A DNA stretch of 64,000 nt from Planctomycetota bacterium (GCA_039819165.1 JBCBSM010000002.1:357832-421831), one strand, 5' to 3'; shown: positions 19,443 through 28,576, counted from the stretch's first letter. The notes: a model not told the origin generated them from the sequence alone. Translations and numbers: made by a program.

Positions 19443-21848
19443 ATGACCGCGATGGACGCCACGGACGGCCGCCATGCTCCCGATTCGATGGCCCCGGACC
19501 CCGCCGACCCGCTGCTGAAGGACCTCACCGACGCCCAGCGGGAGGCGGTGCTGGCGACCGAGGGGCCCGTGCTGGTGCTGGCGGCCGCGGGCAGCGGCAA
19601 GACGCGGGTCATCACCCGCCGCATCGGCCAGCTCATCCGCCTGGGCGTACCTTCCTGGGCCATCCTGGCGCTGACCTTCACCAACAAGGCCGCCGCCGAG
19701 ATGCGTGAGCGCGTCGGCCTGCTGCTGGGCGAGGACCCCCGGGCGACACGGGGCCTGACCGTCGGCACCTTCCACAGCCTGTGCGCGCGGCTGCTTCGGC
19801 GGTACGCCGACGACCCCGCGCTGCCGGACGTCCGCCCCGACTTCACCATCTACGACACGAGCGACCAAACGGCGCTGATGAAGCGGACCATCAAGGACCT
19901 GGAGCTGAATACCAGCAACTGGGCGCCCCGGTCGGTGCTCGGCACGATCAGCAACGCCAAGAACGAGCTGCTGGACGCCGACGCATACGCCGCGCGGGCC
20001 AGCGACTTCTACGAGAAGCAGGTGGCCCGCATCTACTCGGCCTACCACGCCGCGATGCGAGACGCGGGCGCCGTCGACTTCGACGACCTGCTGCTGCTGA
20101 CTGCTCAGCTCCTCCGCCGCAGCGAGCGGGCGCGCACGGAGCTCCGCGACCGCTGGCAGTACCTGCTGATCGACGAGTACCAGGACACCAACCGGGCGCA
20201 GTTCGAGATCGCGGCGCTGCTGGCGGGCGAGGCGGGCAAGGACGGCCGGGGCGAGAACGGCCCCAACTTCTGCGTCGTGGGCGACCCGGACCAGTCTATC
20301 TATGGCTGGCGGGGCGCCGACATCAGCAACATCCTCGAATTCGAGAAGCAGTACCCGGCCTGCCGCGTCATCCCGCTCGGCGAGAACTTCCGCTCGACGG
20401 GCGCGATCCTGCGCACCGCCGACACGCTGATCCGCCAGAACCAGGTCCGCAAGCACAAGGACCTGTTCACCAGCGGCGACGCGGGCGAAGCCGTCGAGGT
20501 CACGCTGTGCCAGGACGAGCGGCACGAAGCCGAACTGGTAGCCGACTGGCTGGAGGCCCGCGGTGAGGACGGCCTGCCCTGGCGGGACATGGCGGTGTTC
20601 TACCGCACCAACGCGCTCAGCCGCGTGATGGAGGACGCGCTGCGGAGCCACGGCTTGCCCTACCGCATTGCGCGGGGTACGGCCTTCTACGACCGCGAGG
20701 AGGTCAAGAACGCCATTGCCTACCTCCGCGTGGTCGCCAACCCGGCCGACGGCGTCTCGCTGGCGCGGATCGTCAACACGCCCAGCCGCGGCATCGGCAA
20801 GACGAGCCTCGACCGCCTCGACGCCGCCGCCACCCACGCCGGCATCCCGATGTTCGATGCCCTCCGCGATCCGCAGCAGCACGCCGAGGTCACGCCCCGG
20901 TCGGCCAACGCCTGCAGGGAGTTCGTGGCGATGATCGAAGGCTGGACGGGCCACGGCACGTTCATGGGGGCGGAAGTGAGCACCTCGCTGGCCGACCTGG
21001 TGGCCCGGGTGATCGACGACAGCGGACTCCGCCCGATGTACGCCAAGCGAGCGGCCGGCTCCCGGGGGGCGGGCGGCGAGGAGGACGAGTCCCGCCTGGA
21101 CAACCTCGACCAGGTCATTAGCGGGGCCGCGGAGTTCGAGCAGGAGTACGACCCCGCGGGCGATCCACTGGCGTTCACCGACGCCGAGCGGGCACAGGCG
21201 GGCGACGACGCCGAGACGCCCCCGCTTCTGGCGATGCTCCGCGCGTGGCTCGAGACCGTCGCGCTCGTGAGCGACCAGGACGCGGTCGACGCGGCGGGCG
21301 GCGCGGTCACCCTCATGACCCTGCACGCCAGCAAGGGGCTGGAGTTTCCCGCCGTGGCGATGATCGGGCTCGAGGAGGGCACGCTGCCCCACAGCCGCGC
21401 CCGCGAGAGCGACGCCGAGCTCGAGGAAGAGCGGCGGCTGTGCTTCGTGGGCATCACCCGCGCCATGACGCGGCTGCTCATGACCTCTGCCCGCATCCGC
21501 AGCGTGCGGGGCGTGCCCGAGCGAACCATCCCCAGCCGCTTCCTGGGCGAACTCGGCGCAGAGGGCGACGAGCACCTGCGAGTCAGCGACCAGGGCGACC
21601 CCACCGCCATCGACCATGCCGATCCCTGGGGCGATCGACCCGCACGGCGCTCGGGCGTCCACAACGCCGACGCGCCGCGGCCCGGCCAGACCTACGCCGT
21701 GGGCAGCAAGGTGCGGCATCCGCAGTTCGGCGTGGGCACCGTGGTCTCCTGCGGCACGGGCCGGGGCGCCCGGGCCCGCGTGGACTTCGTCGGGCTGGGT
21801 GTCAAGACGCTGATCCTCGAGTACGCGCGGCTGACGCCGGCCGACTGA
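19443..21848 (+). CDS. pcrA: UvrD/PcrA-type superfamily 1A DNA helicase
   Basis: This 801-residue 3'-5' helicase has the full motif set: the Q-motif region (LTDAQREAVLATEGP), Walker A AAAGSGKT near residue 50, ALTFTNKAAAEM, VGTFHSLCARLLRR, DEYQDTN near 260, GDPDQSIYGWRGA, LGENFRSTGAI, the VTLMTLHASKGLEF block near 620, and RRLCFVGITRAMTRLL. It ends in a PcrA-type C-terminal domain (GSKVRHPQFGVGTVV). PcrA/UvrD removes UvrABC products and dismantles RecA filaments or stalled polymerase. A linker rich in Gly/Glu (GSRGAGGEEDES) interrupts the 2B region. The ATG at 19443 follows the permease stop closely. UvrD and PcrA cannot be distinguished securely by eye. Confidence 0.95.
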   Translation: MTAMDATDGRHAPDSMAPDPADPLLKDLTDAQREAVLATEGPVLVLAAAGSGKTRVITRRIGQLIRLGVPSWAILALTFTNKAAAEMRERVGLLLGEDPRATRGLTVGTFHSLCARLLRRYADDPALPDVRPDFTIYDTSDQTALMKRTIKDLELNTSNWAPRSVLGTISNAKNELLDADAYAARASDFYEKQVARIYSAYHAAMRDAGAVDFDDLLLLTAQLLRRSERARTELRDRWQYLLIDEYQDTNRAQFEIAALLAGEAGKDGRGENGPNFCVVGDPDQSIYGWRGADISNILEFEKQYPACRVIPLGENFRSTGAILRTADTLIRQNQVRKHKDLFTSGDAGEAVEVTLCQDERHEAELVADWLEARGEDGLPWRDMAVFYRTNALSRVMEDALRSHGLPYRIARGTAFYDREEVKNAIAYLRVVANPADGVSLARIVNTPSRGIGKTSLDRLDAAATHAGIPMFDALRDPQQHAEVTPRSANACREFVAMIEGWTGHGTFMGAEVSTSLADLVARVIDDSGLRPMYAKRAAGSRGAGGEEDESRLDNLDQVISGAAEFEQEYDPAGDPLAFTDAERAQAGDDAETPPLLAMLRAWLETVALVSDQDAVDAAGGAVTLMTLHASKGLEFPAVAMIGLEEGTLPHSRARESDAELEEERRLCFVGITRAMTRLLMTSARIRSVRGVPERTIPSRFLGELGAEGDEHLRVSDQGDPTAIDHADPWGDRPARRSGVHNADAPRPGQTYAVGSKVRHPQFGVGTVVSCGTGRGARARVDFVGLGVKTLILEYARLTPAD

Positions 21849-21865
21849 TCTTGGAACGCTCCGTA

Positions 21866-21921
21866 GCGGCCCTCCGGCCGCACACTCGCTTGTATACGGC
21901 CTCGCCGGAGTGAATCCGGCG
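21866..21921. terminator. Two GC hairpins between convergent genes
   Basis: GCGGCC-CTCC-GGCCGC (21866-21881) and CGCCGG-AGTGAAT-CCGGCG (21903-21921) are perfect six-base stems in the gap between pcrA and the convergent GNAT-like gene. Neither is followed by a T-run on either strand, so they are weak terminator candidates only. Confidence 0.3.
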
Positions 21922-21963
21922 GGCCTCTGCGCACGCATGGGGACCATTGGAAGCCAGAGCGCT

Positions 21964-22965
21964 CTAGCCGCCGGTCCGACGCGCGGCGTCGTCCTCCCGC
22001 CCGACGAACCACCACGCGGCGAGCTCGCGGCGGCCCGCGTTGGCCGCCGTCCGCCGGCTTGGGGTGTTGCGGCCGGCGATGGTGCCGAACAGCGGCAGCG
22101 CCGCGTTGGCGGCGTCGCGATCAACGAGCCGCCGCGCGAGTGCGCGCTGGGCGGCCGCCGCGGTGCCCCGCCCCGCCGCCCAGCCCGCAACGCACTCCTC
22201 GACGACCAGCCAGCCGTCGAGGCCTTGCCAGTCGATCCGCTGGACGGCGAGGAGGCCGGCGGGCGGCGAGGGCTGTCCCGGGAGCCGCCAGAACAGCACG
22301 GCGCCGTCCCTCGCGCAGTCCTCGAACTCCGCGCGGTCCGACGGCCGCACGTCCGCGCACAGCGACGGATCGCGGTCACCGAAGGCGTCGTAGCAATCGG
22401 CCTGGAATTCCAACGCGTCGTCGATGGACGCCTCGGCGAGTTCCACGGCCGCGGCCTCCGATGCAACATCGCCCAGCGGGGCCGCGATCAGCACCTGGTC
22501 GATCTCGGCGTGCCACCCCCGTGCCAGCTCGGGAGCATCCAGGCCGGCGCGGAGCATGCGGACCCGCCGTGGATCGAAGCGGGCGAAGGCGTGCATGCCG
22601 CACTCGGCCGCGGCGGCCAAGGCCGGACCAGTCTCCAGCAACGCGTCGTCCCACGCGATCATCTCGACGAAGGGCAGCCTCGGGTCCATGCCCTCGTGGC
22701 GGATGCCGCAGAGCAGCACCCCGTCGCCGATTTGGACGAGGCGGTTCTGGAAGTCGCACGGCAGGCCGGCGCGGTGGTGCGACGCGCGCTCGACGGCCAC
22801 GATGCGGTTCGTGCACCAGTCGAGCTGCTCATCGAGCACCGCGGCCCGTGCGGTCTCGATCTCGATGGCGGTCCGCCAGGCGTGCATCTCGGGCGGCAAT
22901 CGCGAAACATCGGCCGCCAGCAGCCGTCGACGCAGCTTGGAGGAATCGGACGTCACGTCGTTCAT
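21964..22965 (-). CDS. GNAT-like acetyltransferase-domain protein
   Basis: The 333-residue product starts MNDVTSDSSKLRRRLL. The C-terminal ~110 residues look like a GNAT N-acetyltransferase: AVQRIDWQGLDGWLVVEECV as the central strands, a turn GWAAGRGTAAAAQRALARRL for acetyl-CoA binding, and LFGTIAGRNTPSRRTAANAG then WWFVGRED as the final strands. The N-terminal 200 residues may be a second, degenerate GNAT-type half (RLVQIGDGVLLCGIRHEG, DPRLPFVEMIAWDDALLET). The substrate is unknown. The ATG at 22963-22965 was preferred over longer readings whose N-terminus is Arg-rich and unlike a protein. It diverges from dps. Confidence 0.68.
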   Translation of the reverse strand: MNDVTSDSSKLRRRLLAADVSRLPPEMHAWRTAIEIETARAAVLDEQLDWCTNRIVAVERASHHRAGLPCDFQNRLVQIGDGVLLCGIRHEGMDPRLPFVEMIAWDDALLETGPALAAAAECGMHAFARFDPRRVRMLRAGLDAPELARGWHAEIDQVLIAAPLGDVASEAAAVELAEASIDDALEFQADCYDAFGDRDPSLCADVRPSDRAEFEDCARDGAVLFWRLPGQPSPPAGLLAVQRIDWQGLDGWLVVEECVAGWAAGRGTAAAAQRALARRLVDRDAANAALPLFGTIAGRNTPSRRTAANAGRRELAAWWFVGREDDAARRTGG

Positions 22966-23214
22966 GCCGCACGCAGGATAGTGATGGCCCGCGGTAGATG
23001 CCGGGATTCCCGGCGTTCCATGCCGCAGAACCCCGACGCGCCGGCGCCGCAACCGGCGGTTTGCCTTGCAAGCGACGGGCGGCTCGAGTGCCATACGTAA
23101 CATTCCGTGCCGTAAGAGCCGTGTGCCAATTTCGAGCACGCTCGTGCGTCGTTCGAGGCGGCACGGGCCGCCCGGCTCACCACGAACCGAGCATCATCAG
23201 GAAGGAAGCAACCC

Positions 23215-23748
23215 GTGACCACCGAGACGCCCTGGCGCCCGCAGGACATGATCGAGGACAACCCGATCCACCTCGCGGAGGATGCCGTCCGCGCCATCGC
23301 CCCCGAACTCGACAAGCACCTCGCGGCCACCTTCGTGCTCTTCCATCAGTACCAGAAGCACCATTGGTTGGTCGAAGGGCCGCAATTCCGCGACATCCAC
23401 ATCTTCCTTGAGGACGGCTACAACGAGCTGCACAAGTACGCCGACATGATCGCCGAGCGGATGACCGCGATCGGCGGCATCCCGACCAGTTCGCCGTCCA
23501 ACATGGCCGAGCTCTCCTATATCGAGCACGAGCCAGAGGGCGTGTTCCGCATCCGCGACATGCTGTCGCGCGACCGCGAGGCGGAGGGCGAGATGGCGAG
23601 GCGGCTGCGGGAGACCATCCGCCTGTGCACCGAGCACGGCGACTTCGGCACCGAGACGCTGCTCAAGAAGACGCTGCTGAAGGTCGAGGACAGGGCCCAC
23701 CACCTCGACCACTTCCTGGGCGAGGATTCGCTCGGACTTGCGCTCTAG
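23215..23748 (+). CDS. dps: Dps-family ferritin-like protein
   Basis: The 177-residue product belongs to the Dps family: dodecameric shells that oxidise and store iron with peroxide and shield DNA in starvation. The intersubunit ferroxidase ligands are visible in HHWLVEGPQFRDIHIFLEDG (the H-x12-D-x3-E pattern, completed by the next few residues), and a first-helix His in FVLFHQYQKHHW. The helix YADMIAERMTAIGGIP is also typical. The start is GTG with AGGAAGGAAG just upstream. Its length is close to archaeal/cyanobacterial DpsA-type members. It ends on a TAG shared with the convergent zinc-ribbon gene. It complements the DNA-repair genes nearby. Confidence 0.9.
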   Translation: MTTETPWRPQDMIEDNPIHLAEDAVRAIAPELDKHLAATFVLFHQYQKHHWLVEGPQFRDIHIFLEDGYNELHKYADMIAERMTAIGGIPTSSPSNMAELSYIEHEPEGVFRIRDMLSRDREAEGEMARRLRETIRLCTEHGDFGTETLLKKTLLKVEDRAHHLDHFLGEDSLGLAL

Positions 23749-24290
23749 GCATCGGCGTCCCGAGTCACCGGGCGATCGCAGCCCGGCGACTCCCGGCCGA
23801 TCACGATGACCCGCCTCGACGTTGCCGCTTGATCTGGCAGGATGCGCTCCGCCAGCCATTGCGCGCCGCACTCGGAGCAACGCACGCGATCGAGCGGCTC
23901 GCACGCCGGCGGGCGGTGCATCGCGTAGCCGCACGAGCCGCAGCGCCCCTTGCGGAGCAGACCCGAGACCACGCGACTGGCGTAGCGCTGCCGCGCCCGC
24001 GCGGCGATAACGCCTCCACCGATCACGCCGCCCAACGCCGCCATCACGAATGGCGTATGGGCCGCGAAGCCGAGCGTCCGCCAGCCCTCGTTGAGAAACA
24101 GCACCGCCAGCAGCATCGCACCAACGACCAGACCCGCGGTCACTACGGCGTGGGCCGTGCACGCCGCCCGAAGAACGGTGGCGACGGCCCGACCGCGGTG
24201 AGGCTCGCCGCCCGCAATCGCCGACTCGGCCAAGGCGAACGCGTAGCAGGGCTCGCCCGCGTCGTCGCCGGTCTCGATCCGCGGCAGCAC
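23745..24290 (-). CDS. Membrane protein with C-terminal zinc ribbon
   Basis: The 181-residue product has two close hydrophobic helices near residues 43-66 (TAHAVVTAGLVVGAMLLAVL) and 78-97 (HTPFVMAALGGVIGGGVIAA). These are followed by a basic linker and a zinc ribbon with CGSCGYAM and CSECGAQW. A disordered tail ends in DRPVTRDADA. The GTG at 24288-24290, four bases after the ppx stop, is the most economical start; a start further upstream inside ppx is possible. It resembles the zinc-ribbon protein at 13757..14458 in layout. Function unknown. Confidence 0.6.
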   Translation of the reverse strand: MLPRIETGDDAGEPCYAFALAESAIAGGEPHRGRAVATVLRAACTAHAVVTAGLVVGAMLLAVLFLNEGWRTLGFAAHTPFVMAALGGVIGGGVIAARARQRYASRVVSGLLRKGRCGSCGYAMHRPPACEPLDRVRCSECGAQWLAERILPDQAATSRRVIVIGRESPGCDRPVTRDADA

Positions 24291-24294
24291 GATC

Positions 24295-25956
24295 CTACCC
24301 GATCTCGAAGCGGCACCGCAGGCCGAACGCCTGGGTGAACAGCTCGCTCTTCCGCTGCGCCCCCCAGATGTCGGTCGCCACGTCCGTCGGCGCGTCGACG
24401 ACGAATACGACGGAATTCCCGTCGATGCGGACCACGACGCGTTCGACGATCTGCGTGTGGGTGCGATCGAGGCCGTCGGCGACGCGGAGGATGGCCGCAA
24501 GCCGGCGGACGACCTTCCGCTCGTGCGCGTCCAACGCGGCGTAGGCATCGTGGCTTGGCTTGGGATGGCTGCGGCGATGGTACCTCGCGATGTTGGCGAT
24601 CAGCTCCCGCTCCCGCGGGCCATAACCGTCCAGTTCGCTGTTGGCGATGATGTAGTAGCTGTGCTTGTGGTGCTTGGAGTGGTTGACGAGGTAGCCGATG
24701 TCGTGCAGCACGCCGGCGGCCTCGAGCAGCGTCCGCGCCTCGGCGTCCAGCCCGGTGTGCCCGTCGAGCACGATCGGGTGCGCCGGCGCCTGCGGCGCGA
24801 GCTCGCCGGCGAGTGCCGGCACCCGCTCGGCCAGCTGGTCGAAGATCTGCAGCGCCAGCCCGGTCACGTGCTCGCTGTGGGCCTCGTGGTACCGGCAGGT
24901 GCGGGCAAAGCGGCGGAGCGAGGCCGAGCGGCCGGCCTGCGCCGGCGGCCGGCGACGCGTCCGCTCGTGGATCATCTCGAGCATCAACCCATCGCGGATG
25001 CCGCGGTCGTGCACGACCAGCTCGGGCGCGGCGAGCACGTCCATGAGCGCCTCCACGATCGCGGCGCCGGGCACGATGATGTCGTAGCGATCCTTGGAAA
25101 GGCCCGGCACGTCCTTGCCGCGGCGGATGAGCTCGCGGACGGCGTCGAGCGTCTTGCCGACCTCGGCCCGGCTGAGCCGCTGGCCCTGCACGCTCTCGAT
25201 GGGCCGGCCGATGGAGGCCTGGTGGATCGCCGCGAGGGCCGCGTAGGTCCCGCCCGTGCCGTAGAGGACCGTGGGCCGCAGCGGGAGCCGGCCGACGGCC
25301 GCCTCGATGGAGCCTCGCAGGAACTGCCGCATCTCCTCGAAGTGCTCGCCGCGGCTGCCGTCGGCTCCGCCGAAGCGCTCGGTCATCCGCACGGCACCAA
25401 TCTTGAGGCCCACGATCTTCTCGATGGCGCCCGCACGGCTGAAGACGAGTTCGGTCGAGCCACCGCCGATGTCCGCGACGGCGAACTGCCGACCGGCGAC
25501 GTCGAAGGCGCCCACGACGCTCTTGTGCGCCAGGCGGCCCTCCTCGTCCGGGCCGATCACCTGCATCGCGAGGTTGCTGACGCGGCGGACGCCCTCGATC
25601 AGCTCCTGGCCGTTGCGGGCTTCCCGGGCCGCGGACGTGCCGATGACCCGGATCTCGGCGACGCCGTAGCCGATGGCGATCTGCTTCATCCGCTCGATGG
25701 CGTCGATGGCCTGCTCGATGCGGTCGGGCGCGATCATCCCCGTCTCGCCCAGCCCGTGGCCCAGCCTGGGGGTGACCTTCTCGTCGTCGAGGATGCGATA
25801 GCCGCCCTCGCCGTCGTGCTCGGCCACGATCAGGCGGATGGAGTTGGTGCCGACATCGATGGCGGCGAGCCGCAGCGGGCCGGTGGTCGCGGGATGGGGC
25901 GCGGCGGAGGCGGCCCGGCGGGCGTCGGCATCGGCGTTGGCATCCAGCGTGCTCAT
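24295..25956 (-). CDS. ppx: Ppx/GppA phosphatase with HD domain
   Basis: The 553-residue product is an exopolyphosphatase/guanosine pentaphosphate phosphohydrolase of the ASKHA fold. Phosphate motif 1 is AAIDVGTNSIRLIVAEHDG near residue 30; phosphate motif 2 is VADIGGGSTELV near 168; and the adenosine-type motif TVLYGTGGTYAAL lies near 255. The C-terminal part from about 360 has the HD-type helical domain (HSEHVTGLALQIFDQL, GVLHDIGYLVNHSKHHKHSY). Such enzymes degrade polyphosphate or pppGpp, tying into phosphate storage and stringent control; which substrate is used cannot be read here. It diverges from ffh, and the zinc-ribbon gene follows four bases downstream. Confidence 0.92.
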   Translation of the reverse strand: MSTLDANADADARRAASAAPHPATTGPLRLAAIDVGTNSIRLIVAEHDGEGGYRILDDEKVTPRLGHGLGETGMIAPDRIEQAIDAIERMKQIAIGYGVAEIRVIGTSAAREARNGQELIEGVRRVSNLAMQVIGPDEEGRLAHKSVVGAFDVAGRQFAVADIGGGSTELVFSRAGAIEKIVGLKIGAVRMTERFGGADGSRGEHFEEMRQFLRGSIEAAVGRLPLRPTVLYGTGGTYAALAAIHQASIGRPIESVQGQRLSRAEVGKTLDAVRELIRRGKDVPGLSKDRYDIIVPGAAIVEALMDVLAAPELVVHDRGIRDGLMLEMIHERTRRRPPAQAGRSASLRRFARTCRYHEAHSEHVTGLALQIFDQLAERVPALAGELAPQAPAHPIVLDGHTGLDAEARTLLEAAGVLHDIGYLVNHSKHHKHSYYIIANSELDGYGPRERELIANIARYHRRSHPKPSHDAYAALDAHERKVVRRLAAILRVADGLDRTHTQIVERVVVRIDGNSVVFVVDAPTDVATDIWGAQRKSELFTQAFGLRCRFEIG

Positions 25957-26059
25957 CGGCCATGGAAGGTTAGCACGGCTGGCTCGCTCTATGATGGACG
26001 GCGGCGGCGGTGGTCCGCCCGATAGCCATCCCCGCCATCGCAAAGGAACGCTGCCCGGC

Positions 26060-27565
26060 ATGCTCGAACGACTCTCCGAAGGCTTCCAGAACGCCCTCCG
26101 CTCGCTCAGTGGCAAGGGCGAGATCTCCGAGAAGAACGTCCGCGAGGCGATGGCCGACGTCCGCGAGAGCCTGCTCGAGGCCGACGTGGCGCTCGAGGTC
26201 GTCGAGAACTTCTGCGCCGAGGTCATCGAGGAAGCCAAGGGCACTCGCGTCACCCAGTCGGTCAAGCCCGGCGAGGAGATGATCAAGATCGTGCACGATC
26301 GCCTCGTCGAGGTGCTCGGCGGCACGCCCGGCGAGGCCAGCGACCCCGGCGTGCAGGCCTACGGCCCTGGGCCCACGGTCATCATGATGTGCGGGCTGCA
26401 GGGCAGCGGCAAGACGACCACCTGCGGCAAGCTGGCCGCGTGGCTCAAGAAGAAGGACCAGTCCACGACGCTCGTCGCGGCCGACCTGCAGCGGCCGGCG
26501 GCCGTCGAGCAGCTCGAGACCGTCAGCGCCCAGATCGCCGAACTGCCGGGCAGCGCCCCGGTGCGCTTCCACGGCGAGCTGGATCAGGTCGGCGCGTACG
26601 GCGAGCGTGTTGGCGTCGCCGTCGATGTGTGCAAGCGGGGCCTCAAGCGGGCCAAGGCCGACGGCAGCGATTGGGCGATCCTCGATACCGCCGGGCGGCT
26701 GCACGTCGACGACGACCTGATGGGCGAGCTGGCCCGCATCAAGCGGGCGGTCAATCCCCACTACATCTTCCTCGTCGTCGACAGCATGACCGGCCAGGAC
26801 GCCGTCCGCAGCGCCAAGGCCTTCCACGACCAGCTGGGCATCGACGGCGTCATCCTGACCAAGTTCGACAGCGACACGCGGGGCGGGGCGGCGCTCAGCG
26901 TCCGCCGCGTCACGGGCGCCACCGTCCGTTTCGTGGGCACGGGCGAGGGGCCGACGGCGCTCGAGCCCTTCCACCCCGAGCGCTTCGCGGGCCGCATCCT
27001 GGGCATGGGCGACGTCGTGTCGCTCGTCGAGCGCGCCCAGGAGGAGGTCTCCGAGGAGGAGGCCGAGAAGCTCCAGAACAAGATGATGCGCGGCGAGATG
27101 GGGATGGACGACTTCCTCAAGCAGCTCAAGACCATCCGCCGGCTGGGGCCCATGAAGCAAGTGCTCGGCATGCTGCCGGGCGTGGGCAGCATGCTCAAGG
27201 ACGTGAACATCGAGGACCGCGAGCTCGACCGCATCGAGGCGCAGATCCAGTCGATGACCGAGGACGAGCGGGCCAAGCCCAGGCTCATCGACCACTCGCG
27301 CCGCAAGCGGATCGCCCGGGGCGCGGGCGTGGATCAGCCCACCGTGGCCAAGCTCGTCAAGCAGTTCAACATGATCAACCAGCTCACCCGCAGCATGGGC
27401 GACATGAGCGCTAAGGGCAAGATGAGCGCGATGAGCAGCATGGCCGCCTCCGCGGGCGGGGCCGAGACCGCCTTCGGCGGCGCGGGCGGCATGCCGGCGC
27501 TCACCCGCCGCAAGGGCACCAAGTCGGGCGGCAAGAGCTTCAAGCAGCGCAAGAAGCGGAAGTAG
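26060..27565 (+). CDS. ffh: Signal recognition particle protein Ffh
   Basis: Ffh is the GTPase of the signal recognition particle; it binds signal peptides and the 4.5S RNA and docks at FtsY. The 501-residue product has an N-domain from MLERLSEGFQNALRSLSGKG, G-domain motifs GLQGSGKTTTCGKLA, DLQRPAAVEQL, DTAGRLHVDDDLM and TKFDSDTRGGAALS, and a Met-rich M-domain (MKQVLGMLPG, then DHSRRKRIARGAG near 425). A longer than usual Gly/Ala/Met-rich C-terminal tail ends in basic residues (KSFKQRKKRK). The ATG at 26060 is the only start that aligns with the family. A TATGAT box at 25990-25995 may be its -10. Confidence 0.97.
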   Translation: MLERLSEGFQNALRSLSGKGEISEKNVREAMADVRESLLEADVALEVVENFCAEVIEEAKGTRVTQSVKPGEEMIKIVHDRLVEVLGGTPGEASDPGVQAYGPGPTVIMMCGLQGSGKTTTCGKLAAWLKKKDQSTTLVAADLQRPAAVEQLETVSAQIAELPGSAPVRFHGELDQVGAYGERVGVAVDVCKRGLKRAKADGSDWAILDTAGRLHVDDDLMGELARIKRAVNPHYIFLVVDSMTGQDAVRSAKAFHDQLGIDGVILTKFDSDTRGGAALSVRRVTGATVRFVGTGEGPTALEPFHPERFAGRILGMGDVVSLVERAQEEVSEEEAEKLQNKMMRGEMGMDDFLKQLKTIRRLGPMKQVLGMLPGVGSMLKDVNIEDRELDRIEAQIQSMTEDERAKPRLIDHSRRKRIARGAGVDQPTVAKLVKQFNMINQLTRSMGDMSAKGKMSAMSSMAASAGGAETAFGGAGGMPALTRRKGTKSGGKSFKQRKKRK

Positions 27566-27576
27566 GCCGATCGGGC

Positions 27577-27606
27577 TTGCACTCGCCCCCCCGCGTGCGG
27601 TCTAAT
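27577..27606 (+). promoter_or_regulatory. Promoter of PEP-CTERM-like gene
   Basis: TTGCAC (27577-27582), 18 bases, then TCTAAT (27601-27606, 5 of 6 with TATAAT). The upstream ATG at 27605 lies inside this -10 box, so it cannot be on the transcript. This supports the ATG at 27626, which also has GGGAGG about nine bases upstream. Confidence 0.45.
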
Positions 27607-27625
27607 GCCCCGGGAGGGCGACGAG

Positions 27626-28207
27626 ATGCAACGAATGGCGGGAGCTGTGGCGGTCCTCCTCGGGTCGGGCACCCTGGCCCAATCCGCGGTGCTCATCGAG
27701 ATCGACGACCCGGTGCTCGAACCCGGCGTGTCGACCGGCGTGCTGCTGTCTGCCGCCTTCCCGGCAACCGACTACGCGATGTGCTGCATCCTGACGGACC
27801 TGCTGGCCTCGAGCGACGCCGGCACGTGGAGCGACCTGGAGGTCGTTGCGCCCATGGACGGCCCGGGCGCCAGCGCCGGCGCCGTCACGCCCGCGGGCAT
27901 CGAGGGCATCCTGGGCGGGCAGCTCAACTTCCCGCCTGCGGGCAGCGGTCCCTCGCCCGACAACCCCATCGCCTTCTGGCGGGGCACGTACACGGCGCCC
28001 GATGACGTGGCCGCCCCCCTTGATCTCGATCTGATCACACAGACGACGCGGTTCGAGGTCTACATCGCCGACGGCGACCCCACGCCGGTATCCCGGCTCG
28101 ACGGCCTGGTCGAGGCCTCGGCCACCATTCGTGTGGTGCCGGCGCCGGGCGCGGGACTGCTGCTCGCCGGGCTGCTGCTCGGGGGTGGTCGCCGGCGTCG
28201 GGCCTAG
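27626..28207 (+). CDS. Secreted PEP-CTERM-like protein, paralogue 1
   Basis: The 193-residue product has a signal peptide (MQRMAGAVAVLLGSGTLAQS), a beta-rich domain and a C-terminal sorting-like tail. Marks shared with the proteins at 31468..32043 and 32040..32630 are EIDDPVLEPGVSTGV, VAPMDGPGASAG, GQLNFPPAG, FWRGTYTAP and SATIRVVPAP. The tail is VPAP plus a Leu/Gly helix and GGGRRRRA, the layout of PEP-CTERM-type exosortase or related surface-sorting signals, although the motif reads VPAPG, not PEP. It is probably cell-surface or matrix material; the function of the domain is unknown. The TAG is shared with the next gene on the opposite strand. Confidence 0.78.
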   Translation: MQRMAGAVAVLLGSGTLAQSAVLIEIDDPVLEPGVSTGVLLSAAFPATDYAMCCILTDLLASSDAGTWSDLEVVAPMDGPGASAGAVTPAGIEGILGGQLNFPPAGSGPSPDNPIAFWRGTYTAPDDVAAPLDLDLITQTTRFEVYIADGDPTPVSRLDGLVEASATIRVVPAPGAGLLLAGLLLGGGRRRRA

Positions 28208-28545
28208 TCGCGCAGCGAATCCAGGTGCACCAGCGCGACGATGCCGCAGACGCAGCTGACGACGTTGCCGAAGATGATCGAGATCACCTGCACGATGGCG
28301 ACGGTGCGGACGAGGCCCTCATGCTGCGCCCACGGCCCGGGCTTGGTAAGCCTGGAGTGGACCTTCAGCTCATAGATCGCCAGGATGATCGCGGGCACCG
28401 GGATTACCAGGCAACCGCAGCCGATGCCGAGCGTGGCAACGCCGAGCACCACGGCACTCACGACGGCGCTCGCGGCCCAGATGAGATTGAAGATCGCGGA
28501 GATGAGCATCGCGATGCTGATGGTCGTCGGCTGCTGGGTCGACAC
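28204..28545 (-). CDS. Small multi-pass membrane protein
   Basis: The 113-residue protein starts at GTG with GGGAGG five bases upstream. It contains three to four hydrophobic segments: ISIAMLISAIFNLIWAAS, VVLGVATLGIGCGCLVIPVP, a shorter amphipathic IILAIYELKVHSRL, and VAIVQVISIIFGNVVSCVCG. Scattered cysteines (CGC, CVC) lie within membrane helices. It follows the AI-2E transporter by 31 bases and is probably in that operon. No family recognised. Confidence 0.65.
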   Translation of the reverse strand: MSTQQPTTISIAMLISAIFNLIWAASAVVSAVVLGVATLGIGCGCLVIPVPAIILAIYELKVHSRLTKPGPWAQHEGLVRTVAIVQVISIIFGNVVSCVCGIVALVHLDSLRD

Positions 28546-28576
28546 GGGCACCTCCCGGAAGTAGGGATCCGCAAGC

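Noticed and set aside
27605-27625. ATG at 27605 as start of PEP-CTERM-like paralogue 1
   Set aside because: It lies within a good -10 box (TCTAAT), and the ATG at 27626 has a Shine-Dalgarno and gives a cleaner signal peptide.
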